From a virus, in the IMG/VR virus record IMGVR_UViG_3300020027_000002, positions 1 through 46,343 of that record: DNA of 46,343 bases; one strand, written 5' to 3'. A model generated the notes under the pieces. The model saw only the letters and a list, made by a program, of their open reading frames with translations, was not told the DNA's origin and searched no databases. This document shows, piece after piece, positions 29,355 through 39,327 of the stretch. Every line of letters begins with the position of its first letter. The stretch's first letter is position 1. The translations under genes were made by a program, and so were the position numbers.

Positions 29355-30903
29355 GTACCGAATTGATGAAGGATCGATACATGAAGGTTTCCTTGCATCA
29401 ACAGCAAAGATACAAATCTTTGGTGGAGGCTTCGGCAACGGTAAGACTGCTGCAAGTTGTATCAAAGCGATCAAACTCATCCGCGACTACCCCGGATGCA
29501 ACGGACTTATCGCACGCGCTACTTTCCCGAAACTCAACGATACCATTCGTAAAGAGTTCAAGTTCTGGTGTCCGCCATCGTTGATACGTTCGTTTCCTGA
29601 GAGCAAGAACAGTGACAACACTGCGAAGTTCACAATGGGATCACAGATCAACTTTCGGTACATCGCGCAGCAAGGCAAGATGATGGAGCAATCCACTTCG
29701 AACTTGTTGTCTGCAACGTACGACTTCGCGATCATCGATCAGATGGAAGACCCGGAGATAACTGAGAAAGACTTTTATGACATCCTCGGACGTTTACGCG
29801 GGAACACTATTTATCGTGGTACTGATCCTCGTATGCCTAAGACTGGTCCACGATTTCTTATAATGACTGTTAATCCAACGGGTAATTGGTTCTACAAGCG
29901 CATCGTGCGCCCGTTGCATTTGTACCATAAGACAGGTCGCATCACTGAAGACTTGTTGTGTGAGCGCGATGAAGATACAATGGAACCCATTCTTAAAGAT
30001 GGGAAACCAATCTTACTTGTAGAACTCTTTGAAGCACCAACGTACGCGAACCGTAAGAACCTTGGTGCAGACTTTATTAAGACACTCGAAAGCACGTATC
30101 GCGGACAGATGCGTGATCGTTTCTTGCTCGGTAAGTGGGCATCGTACGAAGGCATGATCTATCCTGAATGGTCCGACGAAGTTAACGTTGTTGAACAGAA
30201 GGCAATGCTTGAGTACCTTGAAGAGTTAACGCACCGCTTTCGCTGGAAAGGTAAATGGATTGAGGGATACGATTACGGCATTGCGTCACCGTCTTGTTAC
30301 TTACTTGCGTTCGTGGACCTTCAAGGTATCGTTCACATCGTTGACGGTTTCTACGAACGAGACTATTCAATCGCAAAACAAGCGAAGCACATTGCTAAGA
30401 TACGAGCAACTTACGGAGTTGACACCTCTGAGATTATCTATGCTGATCCGTCGATCTTCAGACGTACATCCGCTACTAGCGCTACAGTTGGGCCGTCCAC
30501 TGCCGGACTATTCAACGACGAAGATGACAGACTACAGTTCACGCGCGGCAACAACGACATCCTGAACGGTATCGCTAAGGTTGCTGCATACTTTGGTGTA
30601 CACAAGAACGTCACGCATCCATACACAGGTGACAGTGTGTCGCCAATGTTGTTCGTTTCATCTCATCTTGAGTTCATTGGTGAGGAAGCTACATCGTATG
30701 CGTGGATGAAAGACAGCAATGGACAACCAGTTGACAAACCTGTCGACAAGAATGATCACGCGATGGATACGATCAAGTACATGCTCTCCGATCGTCCAGA
30801 CGTTGCACAGATCATGTACGATATCCAGAAAGTCCCTGCATGGATGACATGGCAGGAAGTTGATAAGACACCTGAAGCTCGTCACGCAAGATATGGGAAC
30901 TAA
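29347..30903 (+). CDS. terL: Terminase large subunit (packaging ATPase/nuclease)
   Basis: A 518-residue motor. Walker A is at residues 26-34 (GGGFGNGKT), Walker B near 125-135 (Y-D-F-A-I-I-D-Q-M-E-D). The usual acidic residue after Asp131 is Gln, and Glu134 may take its place. Motif III-type M-T-V-N-P-T-G-N-W follows. The C-terminal RNase H-like nuclease has G-Y-D-Y-G, Y-A-D-P-S and N-D-H-A-M-D, giving the acidic triad. It packs DNA through the portal. Its stop overlaps the portal start as TAATG. Confidence 0.95.
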   Translation: MREYRIDEGSIHEGFLASTAKIQIFGGGFGNGKTAASCIKAIKLIRDYPGCNGLIARATFPKLNDTIRKEFKFWCPPSLIRSFPESKNSDNTAKFTMGSQINFRYIAQQGKMMEQSTSNLLSATYDFAIIDQMEDPEITEKDFYDILGRLRGNTIYRGTDPRMPKTGPRFLIMTVNPTGNWFYKRIVRPLHLYHKTGRITEDLLCERDEDTMEPILKDGKPILLVELFEAPTYANRKNLGADFIKTLESTYRGQMRDRFLLGKWASYEGMIYPEWSDEVNVVEQKAMLEYLEELTHRFRWKGKWIEGYDYGIASPSCYLLAFVDLQGIVHIVDGFYERDYSIAKQAKHIAKIRATYGVDTSEIIYADPSIFRRTSATSATVGPSTAGLFNDEDDRLQFTRGNNDILNGIAKVAAYFGVHKNVTHPYTGDSVSPMLFVSSHLEFIGEEATSYAWMKDSNGQPVDKPVDKNDHAMDTIKYMLSDRPDVAQIMYDIQKVPAWMTWQEVDKTPEARHARYGN

Positions 30904-33191
30904 TGATGGCCAAAGCACCACGTACTAACATTGATGCTACAATTGACGAGACAGACGGTGTCAATGCTGCAATTCCTCCTGCTGGTGAAGACGCAGTAGA
31001 GGAAGTATCTGCACCGTCATACCGCGTGTACGAAGATGCGCGCATTCCTGTATCGAAACAGGTTGGTCGTATCTGGAAGTCACGCCATGACACAGGTCGA
31101 GCAAAGATGAAAGCCAATGGCTCAATTGAAGCGTGGGATGAAGCGATCCGCTACTACAAGAACGATCAGACTGGTAAGAAGGATCGAAACAATCCAGACA
31201 GCCCGTCAGATACGTCCGCTTCTCGTGACATTGCAGGAGGCTTGCGTACAAACACGGAGAACGTGGTTTTCTCTAACGTATCCGCACTCGTACCGTCCAT
31301 CTATGCAAAGAACCCGGACGTTAGTATTCATTCACCGAAGGGTGATGATGATCTTGCGTTTACGACGTGCGCTCAGAAACTTATCCGCACACTCATGCAG
31401 AAGCGTACCGCCCCCGGTATCAATCTCAAGCCCAAGATGCGACGCAATGTTGTGATCACCACACTAACTAACATTGGTTGGATTGAAGTCGGTTACACGC
31501 GTCGTGAAGTCAGTTCAGATGCAACACTTGCGGAGATTGATAAGATTGCTGTACGCTTGCAGAATGCTAAAGATAAGGGTGAGATCGTCGCAATCGAAGG
31601 CGAACTACAAGCGATGGAAGACAAGATTGACTTGTTACAACCATCGGGACCGTGGGCTGTCTTCCGCAATCCTAAAGATGTGATCGTTGATCCTGATGCG
31701 TCACTCATTGACGGCACAGATGCGAAGTGGTCAATGGTACGCGATGTGTTCGAGACATCATTCATCAACGCAGTGTATCGTAAGAAAGACCCCGACACAG
31801 GTAAGTGGCAGTCACTATATAAGCCAACGCATGTGTTGAAAGCAAGTCCCGACGCATCAACTAACATGGCTGGTCATGATGAAGAAATCACGAACTTCCA
31901 ACTCATCAAAGACAACGACGACTGGAAACAGTTCGGCTTCGATAATGAAGACGCATACCGCCGCGCAGGACGTACATTCGTGTGGAAAGTATGGGATCGC
32001 ATCACGCGGCGTGTGTACTTGTTCGCCGAAAACGATTGGGCGTGGCCGATTTGGGTGTGGGATGATCCGTATGGACTAGATGACTTCTTTCCGTTGTCAC
32101 CACTCGCATTTCATACTGATCCTGAAGAACTGTACGCACGTGGTGAAGCGTCGTACTATCTCGATCAGCAGGATGAAATCAACGACATCAACTCACAAGT
32201 GTCGCGTATGCGTCGTCGTGTTGCTGATACACTCGTCTACGATAAGAACAAGATCAAAGACATCGAAGACGTACGCAAGCTGATCCGACCAACACATAAC
32301 GGTGACAATGTCGTCGGTGTTAACGTACCGGAAGGAATGAAAATTGCAGACATGTTATCCGCACCGCCTGTACCAGCAGTTGAATATGCGCAGTTGTTCG
32401 ATAAAAAATCCCTATTTGATGCAATCGACAGAGTGTCCGGAGTGCCTTCGGTTGTTAAGGGTGTCGAGTTTCGCACGAACACTACGAACAAGGCAATCGA
32501 CAGTTACGAAAGCACGTCAGCACAACGACTAGACGAGAAGATTGACGCGATTGAAGAGTGCATTGGACGTATCGGATACATGATCCTTGTCATGTGCTTG
32601 CAGTTCATGTCGAAAGCCGAAGTTATTGCGTTGATCGGTGAGAAGGAAGGTGCAGCATGGCCGGGACCGATGAGTGCGAAAGAAGCACAGACACGCTTCA
32701 CACTGACAGTGACAGGCGGCAGTTCCTTGAAACCTACGAGCAAGGTGCGGAAGGAACAAGCCAAAGAAGCTGCACAGATCATGGGTCAATTCGGTGCGAA
32801 CAATCCCGCCATCCTTCTTGTTGTCCTCAAGATGTTTGCACGTGCATACAGCGATGAGATTGTAATGGAGAAGAGTGATTGGGATTTGATCTTGCAGTCA
32901 GTGCAGGGACAGATACAACAGTCACAACAGCCACCCGCTGGTGCAGCACCGCCTCCCGGTGGAGAAGCTGCGAACGCGAATGCAGAACAACCACCACAAG
33001 TTGATCCGAAACAGATCATCAAGATGGTTAGTGAAATGTTCCGCAAGATGCCAGACAAGATACGTCAAGGTGTCGGACAGGAAATCGCGCAAGGCGAACC
33101 ACTTGAGAAGATACTACAGAAACTACAACACTTGCAGGGTGCTGGCGGCGGCGCACCTGAACAAGCACCACCACAACAAGCCGCTGAATAA
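30903..33191 (+). CDS. Portal protein
   Basis: A 762-residue protein immediately after the large terminase, the usual portal position. It shows the clip/wing/stem elements of podovirus portals: V-F-R-N-P-K-D-V-I-V-D-P-D-A and A-F-H-T-D-P-E-E-L-Y-A-R-G-E-A-S-Y in the middle, then a helical stem with Q-D-E-I-N-D-I-N and R-R-R-V. The last 100 residues are Gln/Pro/Ala-rich (PPAGAAPPPGG) and probably form a barrel or internal tail. First and second codons are both ATG, and either could be used. Confidence 0.9.
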   Translation: MMAKAPRTNIDATIDETDGVNAAIPPAGEDAVEEVSAPSYRVYEDARIPVSKQVGRIWKSRHDTGRAKMKANGSIEAWDEAIRYYKNDQTGKKDRNNPDSPSDTSASRDIAGGLRTNTENVVFSNVSALVPSIYAKNPDVSIHSPKGDDDLAFTTCAQKLIRTLMQKRTAPGINLKPKMRRNVVITTLTNIGWIEVGYTRREVSSDATLAEIDKIAVRLQNAKDKGEIVAIEGELQAMEDKIDLLQPSGPWAVFRNPKDVIVDPDASLIDGTDAKWSMVRDVFETSFINAVYRKKDPDTGKWQSLYKPTHVLKASPDASTNMAGHDEEITNFQLIKDNDDWKQFGFDNEDAYRRAGRTFVWKVWDRITRRVYLFAENDWAWPIWVWDDPYGLDDFFPLSPLAFHTDPEELYARGEASYYLDQQDEINDINSQVSRMRRRVADTLVYDKNKIKDIEDVRKLIRPTHNGDNVVGVNVPEGMKIADMLSAPPVPAVEYAQLFDKKSLFDAIDRVSGVPSVVKGVEFRTNTTNKAIDSYESTSAQRLDEKIDAIEECIGRIGYMILVMCLQFMSKAEVIALIGEKEGAAWPGPMSAKEAQTRFTLTVTGGSSLKPTSKVRKEQAKEAAQIMGQFGANNPAILLVVLKMFARAYSDEIVMEKSDWDLILQSVQGQIQQSQQPPAGAAPPPGGEAANANAEQPPQVDPKQIIKMVSEMFRKMPDKIRQGVGQEIAQGEPLEKILQKLQHLQGAGGGAPEQAPPQQAAE

Positions 33192-33212
33192 CACCCCCAT
33201 AGGAGAACTCAC

Positions 33213-34277
33213 ATGGCTGGTAAGAACGAAGTAGACATCATCGACGCTGCAATGAGTGGAGACGATTTCGATTATGGTGACAAACCCGTTGACACTGGTT
33301 CCGACGACACTTCGGGAGCAGATAACAACGATATCATTACGCAACGCGAAGACACATCAGGCAATGATGCACGTGATATCACACAACGCGACGATACTGG
33401 TACACGTCAGCCAACATCAAGAATTCCAGACACTGGTGGAGTACCGCAAGGACTTACACGTGTCGGACCTCAGTTCGCAGACGGTAAAGGAAATATCGTT
33501 GACAGATCGGGTAAGGTACTCGCACGCGCTGGAGAAGGTGCGCGTTTGTGGCAGGAAGCTTCAAGAGCTACAGCGCAGGTCGGCAATCTGCAACGCCAAC
33601 TTGACACTGCCACACGCAAGTTGCAAGGACAAGAACAACTGATCTCTCAGGCGAACGAGATTGTCAATCTTCCAGCTAAGTTGGGTATCAGTCGCGAAGA
33701 CTACAATGAAGGTGTTACCTTGATGTCTCGTTGGCGCGCTGATCCAGTCGGTGTTGCTAAAGAAGTCGTTGCAAGAACGTTAACTTTCGGGTATAACGTT
33801 ACTGATATCCTTGGAAAAACTGCCGGTGACGCACTTGAAATGCGCGGTATCTCGCAGATGATCAAGGAAGCCACCGCACCGCTCATTGCTGAACGGAACG
33901 CGCGTACACAGACAACGGAAGTTGATGCGAAGACACAACAAGCGTATCAGCACTTCGTTGATACTCACGAACATGCAGAAACACACGCGGAAGCTATCGC
34001 GAACTTGATGAACAACAACAAGCTTCCAGCCGTAGACGCATACTATCGTGTGCGTGAGTTTGCGCTAACAAATCAGTTAGACTTTACACAACCACTTGGC
34101 CCACAAATTGCTGCTCGCTCAGCGGGTGGAAATGGCCAACGACAAACACCGTCACGCCCACTCGTTAATGGAAGTGGTAACGGACGAGGTAGTCAAGACC
34201 AATCCACAACGCAACCAGTGTACGCGAATGCAGATGACACATGGGGTGACATCTTGAACAGCGTACTTAAAGAGTAG
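33213..34277 (+). CDS. Scaffolding protein
   Basis: A 354-residue protein between portal and capsid. The N-terminus is acidic and disordered. The centre (about residues 100-260) is predicted coiled coil and helix (ASRATAQVGNLQRQLDTATR). The C-terminus is basic/polar and ends WGDILNSVLKE, a short helix like the capsid-binding tip of scaffolds. The start has AGGAG nine bases upstream. The call is from position and composition, which is typical for scaffolds; no specific homology was seen. Confidence 0.82.
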   Translation: MAGKNEVDIIDAAMSGDDFDYGDKPVDTGSDDTSGADNNDIITQREDTSGNDARDITQRDDTGTRQPTSRIPDTGGVPQGLTRVGPQFADGKGNIVDRSGKVLARAGEGARLWQEASRATAQVGNLQRQLDTATRKLQGQEQLISQANEIVNLPAKLGISREDYNEGVTLMSRWRADPVGVAKEVVARTLTFGYNVTDILGKTAGDALEMRGISQMIKEATAPLIAERNARTQTTEVDAKTQQAYQHFVDTHEHAETHAEAIANLMNNNKLPAVDAYYRVREFALTNQLDFTQPLGPQIAARSAGGNGQRQTPSRPLVNGSGNGRGSQDQSTTQPVYANADDTWGDILNSVLKE

Positions 34278-34286
34278 GGCTAGACA

Positions 34287-35240
34287 ATGGCTGTTTTAAA
34301 TACAGTCCTTCACTCGGTTCTCACGAAGTCTCGTAAGAAGCTCATCATGGCGTCATTGCAGTCACATGCATTGATGGCATGGGCTTTCGCGAGTAAGCGC
34401 GTGGAGACTGAAGATGGTGGACGCAACATCACCAATCCAATCACTCTCGGTCGCAACCCGAATGTGACGTCAACCGAATACTTCAACACCGTCCCTGTTG
34501 CGCAGACTGATGAATTCAACACACTCGAATACACATGGTCGCGTGTCGTTGGTACTGTCATCATCTCCGATCAGGAACAGGATGAAAACAAAGGTGACAC
34601 GGCGATCTTCAAGTTGCTCAAAGCCAAGATGGAAGTCTTGGAAGAAAGCATCAAGGAGAAGTTCTCCGATTACCTGTACGGCGCTGGTGCTGGTACTGAT
34701 CCGATGGGTCTGCAAGCACTTATTCCCGATGATCCAACAACGGGAACAATCGGCGGTCTTTCGCGTGCTGAAACTCAGCTGCGTACGTCGGCATACGACT
34801 TCTCTGGCACACTCGATGCGACAAACATCGAAGAAGCGATGGATGACGTGTTGCTTGACTTGACTGTCGGCACTGAAAAACCCGATCTTATCCTTGCCGG
34901 TCGTAACTGGATACGCGCATATCGTGCTGCTGTCCGCGACAAGCTTGTTGTCAACCTTTCTGATCTTAAGAAGGGTGGCGCAAGTGGCATGGTCGATCTC
35001 GGTTTCGGTGGTGTCGCGCACGACAACATCCCGATGGTCTACGACGAGAACTGCCCCGTCAACAAGGCGTACTTCATCAATTCCAAGTACCTTCGTTTGC
35101 ACATCCTCAAGGGTGTGAACATGAAGGTGAAGGAACTGTCCGCACCTTGGGACATGGATGCCGTTGGTCGTCGTGTTCAGTGGCAGGGACAATGGTGCAT
35201 GTGGAAGATGTTCCGCACTCACGCCGTTGTAACGATGTAA
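34287..35240 (+). CDS. Major capsid protein (HK97 fold)
   Basis: A 317-residue protein following the scaffold, the usual size for podovirus capsids. The sequence layout fits the HK97 fold: an N-arm and a P-domain helix (ESIKEKFSDYLYGAGAGTDP), then the A-domain ending in I-P-M-V-Y-D-E-N-C-P, A-Y-F-I-N-S-K-Y-L-R-L-H and G-V-N-M, a signature of one large phage capsid family. Codon use favours common codons (many GTC, ACC, AAG), as expected for an abundant protein. It has no obvious frameshift or extended form. Confidence 0.9.
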   Translation: MAVLNTVLHSVLTKSRKKLIMASLQSHALMAWAFASKRVETEDGGRNITNPITLGRNPNVTSTEYFNTVPVAQTDEFNTLEYTWSRVVGTVIISDQEQDENKGDTAIFKLLKAKMEVLEESIKEKFSDYLYGAGAGTDPMGLQALIPDDPTTGTIGGLSRAETQLRTSAYDFSGTLDATNIEEAMDDVLLDLTVGTEKPDLILAGRNWIRAYRAAVRDKLVVNLSDLKKGGASGMVDLGFGGVAHDNIPMVYDENCPVNKAYFINSKYLRLHILKGVNMKVKELSAPWDMDAVGRRVQWQGQWCMWKMFRTHAVVTM

Positions 35241-35249
35241 GGAGCGGAT

Positions 35250-35573
35250 ATGCAACAGGTCTTTACGGCACAGATGATACAGCCGAACATCAAAGCGGCG
35301 TTCACTGTATCAAAACTCGAAGGCAACATCCAACGCCGGGTGCATGCCTTCGATAAGAAGTTGAACAAGATTGTCAGCAAAGTGATCGAAGAACCAGCTG
35401 GTTACCTCGTGAAGTTTGCGAAGGGACATTCGATCCGTTGCAAGGATGTTGAACATCTGAAGCAGATCGGCGCCGGATACAATCTCGTTCCGCTTGTCAA
35501 CACCGAAACTGGTGAAATCACAGGTGCCATCCAGAATTTGGACAGCATCCTCGATGACGCTGCAAACGTATAA
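35250..35573 (+). CDS. Unknown protein after the capsid gene
   Basis: A 107-residue product from ATG 35250, following TAAGGAGCGG, the same ribosome site used by the gene at 35585. It has a helical basic first half (QRRVHAFDKKLNKIVSKVIE) and a beta-rich second half (YLVKFAKGHSIRCKDVEHL). A virion role is likely from position between the capsid and the next head protein. No family was recognised. Confidence 0.7.
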   Translation: MQQVFTAQMIQPNIKAAFTVSKLEGNIQRRVHAFDKKLNKIVSKVIEEPAGYLVKFAKGHSIRCKDVEHLKQIGAGYNLVPLVNTETGEITGAIQNLDSILDDAANV

Positions 35574-35584
35574 GGAGCGGGTGC

Positions 35585-36259
35585 ATGACTTCGCATAACA
35601 CTCACGACTATGCGTCACACTTTCCGCGTCGGAGCAACATGCGTGTTGCGAACATGTCGTACAGTGCAGACGTGAATAGGGAAGGTCGCTTCCGTGCCGA
35701 ACTTGGTGCGGTTCCCGCTCTTCTTGCTACAGGTATCCTCAATGTGCAGTCGATTGCGGCTGCATCAACGAAGATCACTACCGGCCTTGTTGCAAACCAT
35801 CGCAACAACATGGGTAAGTACGGACGTGCAATCTCGGTTGTACTCTCCGGTGCTGGAACTCCTGCAATCGTCGTCTTCGGTCTTGACTATCTCGGTCAGC
35901 CGATGTCGGAAAGCTTCACTGGTGCAGGCACAACTCCTGTTGTCGGTAAGAAGGCATTCAAGGAAGTAACTGCTTACAGCGCGGAAGCTACGGCTGTCAC
36001 GATGTCAATCGGTTGGAACAACATCCTTGGACTTCCGTATGCAACGGGTGCCATCCTTGAAGAATATCTCAATGGTGCTGTCCCTGCAAACGCCGGCACG
36101 AAAGTCATTGCAATCTTGGTTGCACAGACTGCTACGACTGGTGATCCGCGCGGCACTTATACACCTGTAACTGTGTTGCCAGACGGCGCACGTGATTGGG
36201 TGTTGGTATGTCAAGCGATCGAAGGCGATTATCATGGCCTTCCGCACTTTACAGCGTAA
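35585..36259 (+). CDS. Head protein, possible decoration protein
   Basis: A 224-residue beta-rich protein with TAAGGAGCGG upstream of its start. Gly/Ala/Thr-rich strands dominate (AISVVLSGAGTPAIVVFGLD, MSESFTGAGTTPVVGKKAF). It lies directly after the capsid gene and its small partner, and ahead of a terminator, which suggests a high-copy head component such as a decoration protein. No homology was recognised. Confidence 0.6.
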   Translation: MTSHNTHDYASHFPRRSNMRVANMSYSADVNREGRFRAELGAVPALLATGILNVQSIAAASTKITTGLVANHRNNMGKYGRAISVVLSGAGTPAIVVFGLDYLGQPMSESFTGAGTTPVVGKKAFKEVTAYSAEATAVTMSIGWNNILGLPYATGAILEEYLNGAVPANAGTKVIAILVAQTATTGDPRGTYTPVTVLPDGARDWVLVCQAIEGDYHGLPHFTA

Positions 36260-36285
36260 GTCGCCTACGCTGTAGTGTTGGTGAG

Positions 36286-36320
36286 AAGGGGAGTGCACAC
36301 TGTGTACTCCCTTTTCTTTA
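36286..36320 (+). terminator. Rho-independent terminator after the head genes (rightward)
   Basis: GGGAGT (36288-36293 region) pairs with ACTCCC (36306-36311 region) across a short loop, with flanking A and T tracts and then TTTTCTTTA. It stands between the head and tail genes with no clear promoter following it, so it probably only reduces read-through. Confidence 0.72.
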
Positions 36321-36332
36321 TGGAGGAACGTG

Positions 36333-36980
36333 ATGCCAACTTTAGCTTCTGACATCGTTGATGATGTCCTAGATGAACTTCGTCTTGCTAGTGGTCAAGA
36401 CGTTCAGATACACTTACAGAACGGTGTGATGAAGAACATGGCTCGCCTGTTCCGCACACTCAGCAAGGAATACACGTTCGCTGATCAGATGAGTTACCAT
36501 ACGGTTGCGACAGCCTTGAGCGATGGCGCACCGACTACAGATGTAAGTTCATTCCTTGCAAAGTATTCTCGTCTGCACTCCGTGTTCCTTCCGAACACAC
36601 AAGACCCGCTTCCGCGCATACCTCCGGGACAGAACCCGTATCAGGTGAAGCGTCCTGCTGTCTTGCCGATGTCTGCTGCACCAACGAAGGTGTTTGCGAT
36701 CTATCCGAAGCTTGACCGTACCGACATTGTCATCGTCACGAAGGACTATCGTGAAGAAGACTTCGAGATGGACACAGCGATCACGTTTGATCGTGACATT
36801 CTCGCAGTCGGTACAGCATATCAATTGTCAGTGAAGATGGGTGTGAATGATCTGCTCACCAAGACACTGGAAACACAGTTCGCAAAGTTGTTGTCCATCG
36901 CGACACAGGCTGAGTTGGTAGACATTCAGGCTAACTTGCAGCGCGGTGCATACCCAACGGAGTGGCAAGTTAATGAGTAG
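36333..36980 (+). CDS. Head-tail connector / adaptor protein
   Basis: A 215-residue product from ATG 36333, with GGAGG six bases upstream; a GTG three bases earlier is an alternative. Helical N-terminal (LASDIVDDVLDELRLASG) and C-terminal parts flank a beta middle, a layout seen in gp11/T7-like adaptors that join portal and tail. It directly precedes the tail nozzle protein. The call is by position and fold pattern. Confidence 0.62.
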   Translation: MPTLASDIVDDVLDELRLASGQDVQIHLQNGVMKNMARLFRTLSKEYTFADQMSYHTVATALSDGAPTTDVSSFLAKYSRLHSVFLPNTQDPLPRIPPGQNPYQVKRPAVLPMSAAPTKVFAIYPKLDRTDIVIVTKDYREEDFEMDTAITFDRDILAVGTAYQLSVKMGVNDLLTKTLETQFAKLLSIATQAELVDIQANLQRGAYPTEWQVNE

Positions 36981-39327
36981 CACACAACTCGATGAGACAA
37001 CAATACGTGATTTTGGCGGTGGCTGGAATGTTAGCGATAGCGATAAGTCTCTTTCATCTCGCTATCAGACACTGTCCGACAACATCGTGCGCGGCACAGA
37101 CGGTCACTTCCGCAAGCGGTTTGGCAAGAAGCTTTTTGCACACCTACGAAAAGGAGTTGAAACCGTTGTCGCCGCCGCATCTCTCACCTGCGGAACGGTT
37201 AATGCGACCGGCGTTATCAAGATCACCAAGACCGCACACGGTTACGCCGACGGTCAACACATAACTGTCACAACGTTCGGTGGCGGTGACTTGAATGGGA
37301 TTGACGACGCACTGATCATCAACCGTAACTTCGGGATCAAAGTCAATGACGCAAACAACTTTTCCATTTATGTTAGAGCCGCCGCTACCAGTACGGGGAC
37401 TAGTAGTCGATCTATTGGATGGACGCACGATACTCATATCATGTCCTCACGTGACATTTATGGACGATATTACAAAGACAATCTTATCATCTTTAGCGAG
37501 AGTGGAGAGATTGTCGCTGTCAACTCTCTTGGCGTTCCAACAATCATATGGAATTACGCCATCGCTGCTGGTCTTACACTTGAACCGTGGTCATATACCA
37601 AACGAGTGTCAGCTGAAATTATTCGAGGAAAGTTGATCGCAGTTAACGGATCACTCAATGACAAACCTCTTAGCATTCTTAATACGACAGTCAACTATCT
37701 TGTTGATGCAGCCACTCTATCTAATGGTGCTATACCACGCGCTGAGTTCGTTATCGCTGCGGCTAGATATGTTGTTCTGGTTAACACTGAGTATGGCCCT
37801 ACCATGCTGGAAATCGGTGCGAAGAACACTGTGATGACGTGTTCGCGTGAGACTGATCCGAGTGATGCAGTCGAACTTGATCTAGGCATGTTGACGCAGA
37901 CGGTTGACGCAACGATACTTGGTGCATCCGTTGTACGTTCACGTGTGTTCATTGGCTTCACCGACAGATCGATGTTGGGAACATTGGGGATATATAATGA
38001 CAGCGGAACGGAACCGATCCACGAACCGGACTTCAACGACAACATTGCTGAATTCGGCACGTTCTCACATGCAAGCATCATCAGCCTTGGTAACGACCTC
38101 TTCTGTGCTGCCCTTAACGGTATCAACAGTCTCGAAATCTCCAAAGGATCGGGTGAATTTGTACCACAAACTGTATCGGACCTTATTCATCCGGTGATGT
38201 TGCGTCACTTTGGTAGACTGAGTGACAGTGATCGCAACTACCGTACGTTCTCTGTGTTTGAACCTACGTCACGGTCTTACATCATGTATGCACCGAAGTA
38301 CAGTGCTGGTTCATTCACACTCGATAAGGACCCTGTCATTGCATCCACGACGTTGCAGCAGCATGGGCTCATGTACTTACGTGTGTATGATCACGTGTTC
38401 GATGAAGGGGACGATCTTGTTATATCCGGTGTCGTTGGGATTACAGGTATCAGTGCTGGCTCAGTTAATGGTACACGAACCATACGCGCGGTGGTGGACA
38501 AAGACACAATCGTCATCGAGACAGGTGATTACTCCCCTAACCTTAACGAGACTTTTGGTGGTTCAGCAATTACAGTTGAGCCTGTCAATGATGAGAGTAT
38601 CGGCTACGCTTATGAATACAATCCCCGACTGAAGATCAGACGTTGGACGCGGTATCGTGGGCTTAATTTTGATTGGGGCGCGCGTTCACAATTCAACAAG
38701 ATGTTCTATGGAAAAGATGGTAAGATTTGGCACTTCGGTGACACGTCGTATCCGTACTCTGCTGACAACATTGGCGAATATGACTTTGCAGCATACGCAA
38801 ATTCACATGCGTACGCGGTGGATGATCGTGTTCTCGACGGTAGCGGGACTGTATATCAGTGCACTGTCGGTTACACTAGTAATGTTGGCGGCACCTTCGC
38901 AGACGACCGTGACGATCATCCCGACAATTGGGAAATCTACAAAGGCGAACCAATCTCGTTTGCAATGGAGACAGCATGGTCTGACTTCAACATGCGTATG
39001 GGAAACAAACAACTAGAGTTCGCTCGTTTCGATAGTAAGGGTGGCGCACAGTTCGACTTCTCTGTATTCACTAACAGTATCTACAAAGACTTCGAAAGTC
39101 AGCTACTTGCTCCTAATCGTGTCAGTGCGTTTGTTGGTGCGGAAACTCCGGGCTTCGGTGCTGGTGATCAACCGTTCGGCGGTGGTCGTAACACCTCTAC
39201 AGAGATGTTGCATAGTATTCCGGCCTATGGTAAGTTGTTCAAACTGCGCTGGTCAGGCAGTTCGATACACCCGCTAACTATAAACGCGGTGACTTTGCTT
39301 TATCACAAAACAAAGGTATCGACATGA
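36973..39327 (+). CDS. Tail nozzle / tail tubular B-like protein
   Basis: A 784-residue protein from ATG 36973, with CGGAGTGG upstream; the in-frame ATG at 36946 is inside the connector gene. It is beta-rich throughout, with repeated short strands and Asp/Gly turns, as in propeller-type nozzle proteins (T7 gp12, P22 gp10). A segment near residues 610-660 (D-D-R-V-L-D, Y-Q-C-T-V-G-Y-T-S, G-T-F-A-D-D-R, D-N-W) is related to the fibre protein encoded next and resembles small carbohydrate-binding modules. It closes the tail below the connector. Confidence 0.8.
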   Translation: MSSTQLDETTIRDFGGGWNVSDSDKSLSSRYQTLSDNIVRGTDGHFRKRFGKKLFAHLRKGVETVVAAASLTCGTVNATGVIKITKTAHGYADGQHITVTTFGGGDLNGIDDALIINRNFGIKVNDANNFSIYVRAAATSTGTSSRSIGWTHDTHIMSSRDIYGRYYKDNLIIFSESGEIVAVNSLGVPTIIWNYAIAAGLTLEPWSYTKRVSAEIIRGKLIAVNGSLNDKPLSILNTTVNYLVDAATLSNGAIPRAEFVIAAARYVVLVNTEYGPTMLEIGAKNTVMTCSRETDPSDAVELDLGMLTQTVDATILGASVVRSRVFIGFTDRSMLGTLGIYNDSGTEPIHEPDFNDNIAEFGTFSHASIISLGNDLFCAALNGINSLEISKGSGEFVPQTVSDLIHPVMLRHFGRLSDSDRNYRTFSVFEPTSRSYIMYAPKYSAGSFTLDKDPVIASTTLQQHGLMYLRVYDHVFDEGDDLVISGVVGITGISAGSVNGTRTIRAVVDKDTIVIETGDYSPNLNETFGGSAITVEPVNDESIGYAYEYNPRLKIRRWTRYRGLNFDWGARSQFNKMFYGKDGKIWHFGDTSYPYSADNIGEYDFAAYANSHAYAVDDRVLDGSGTVYQCTVGYTSNVGGTFADDRDDHPDNWEIYKGEPISFAMETAWSDFNMRMGNKQLEFARFDSKGGAQFDFSVFTNSIYKDFESQLLAPNRVSAFVGAETPGFGAGDQPFGGGRNTSTEMLHSIPAYGKLFKLRWSGSSIHPLTINAVTLLYHKTKVST

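Noticed and set aside
34470-35255. 261-codon minus-strand frame over the capsid gene
   Set aside because: The capsid gene on the plus strand is clear. The His/Arg/Val-rich shadow has no start signal.
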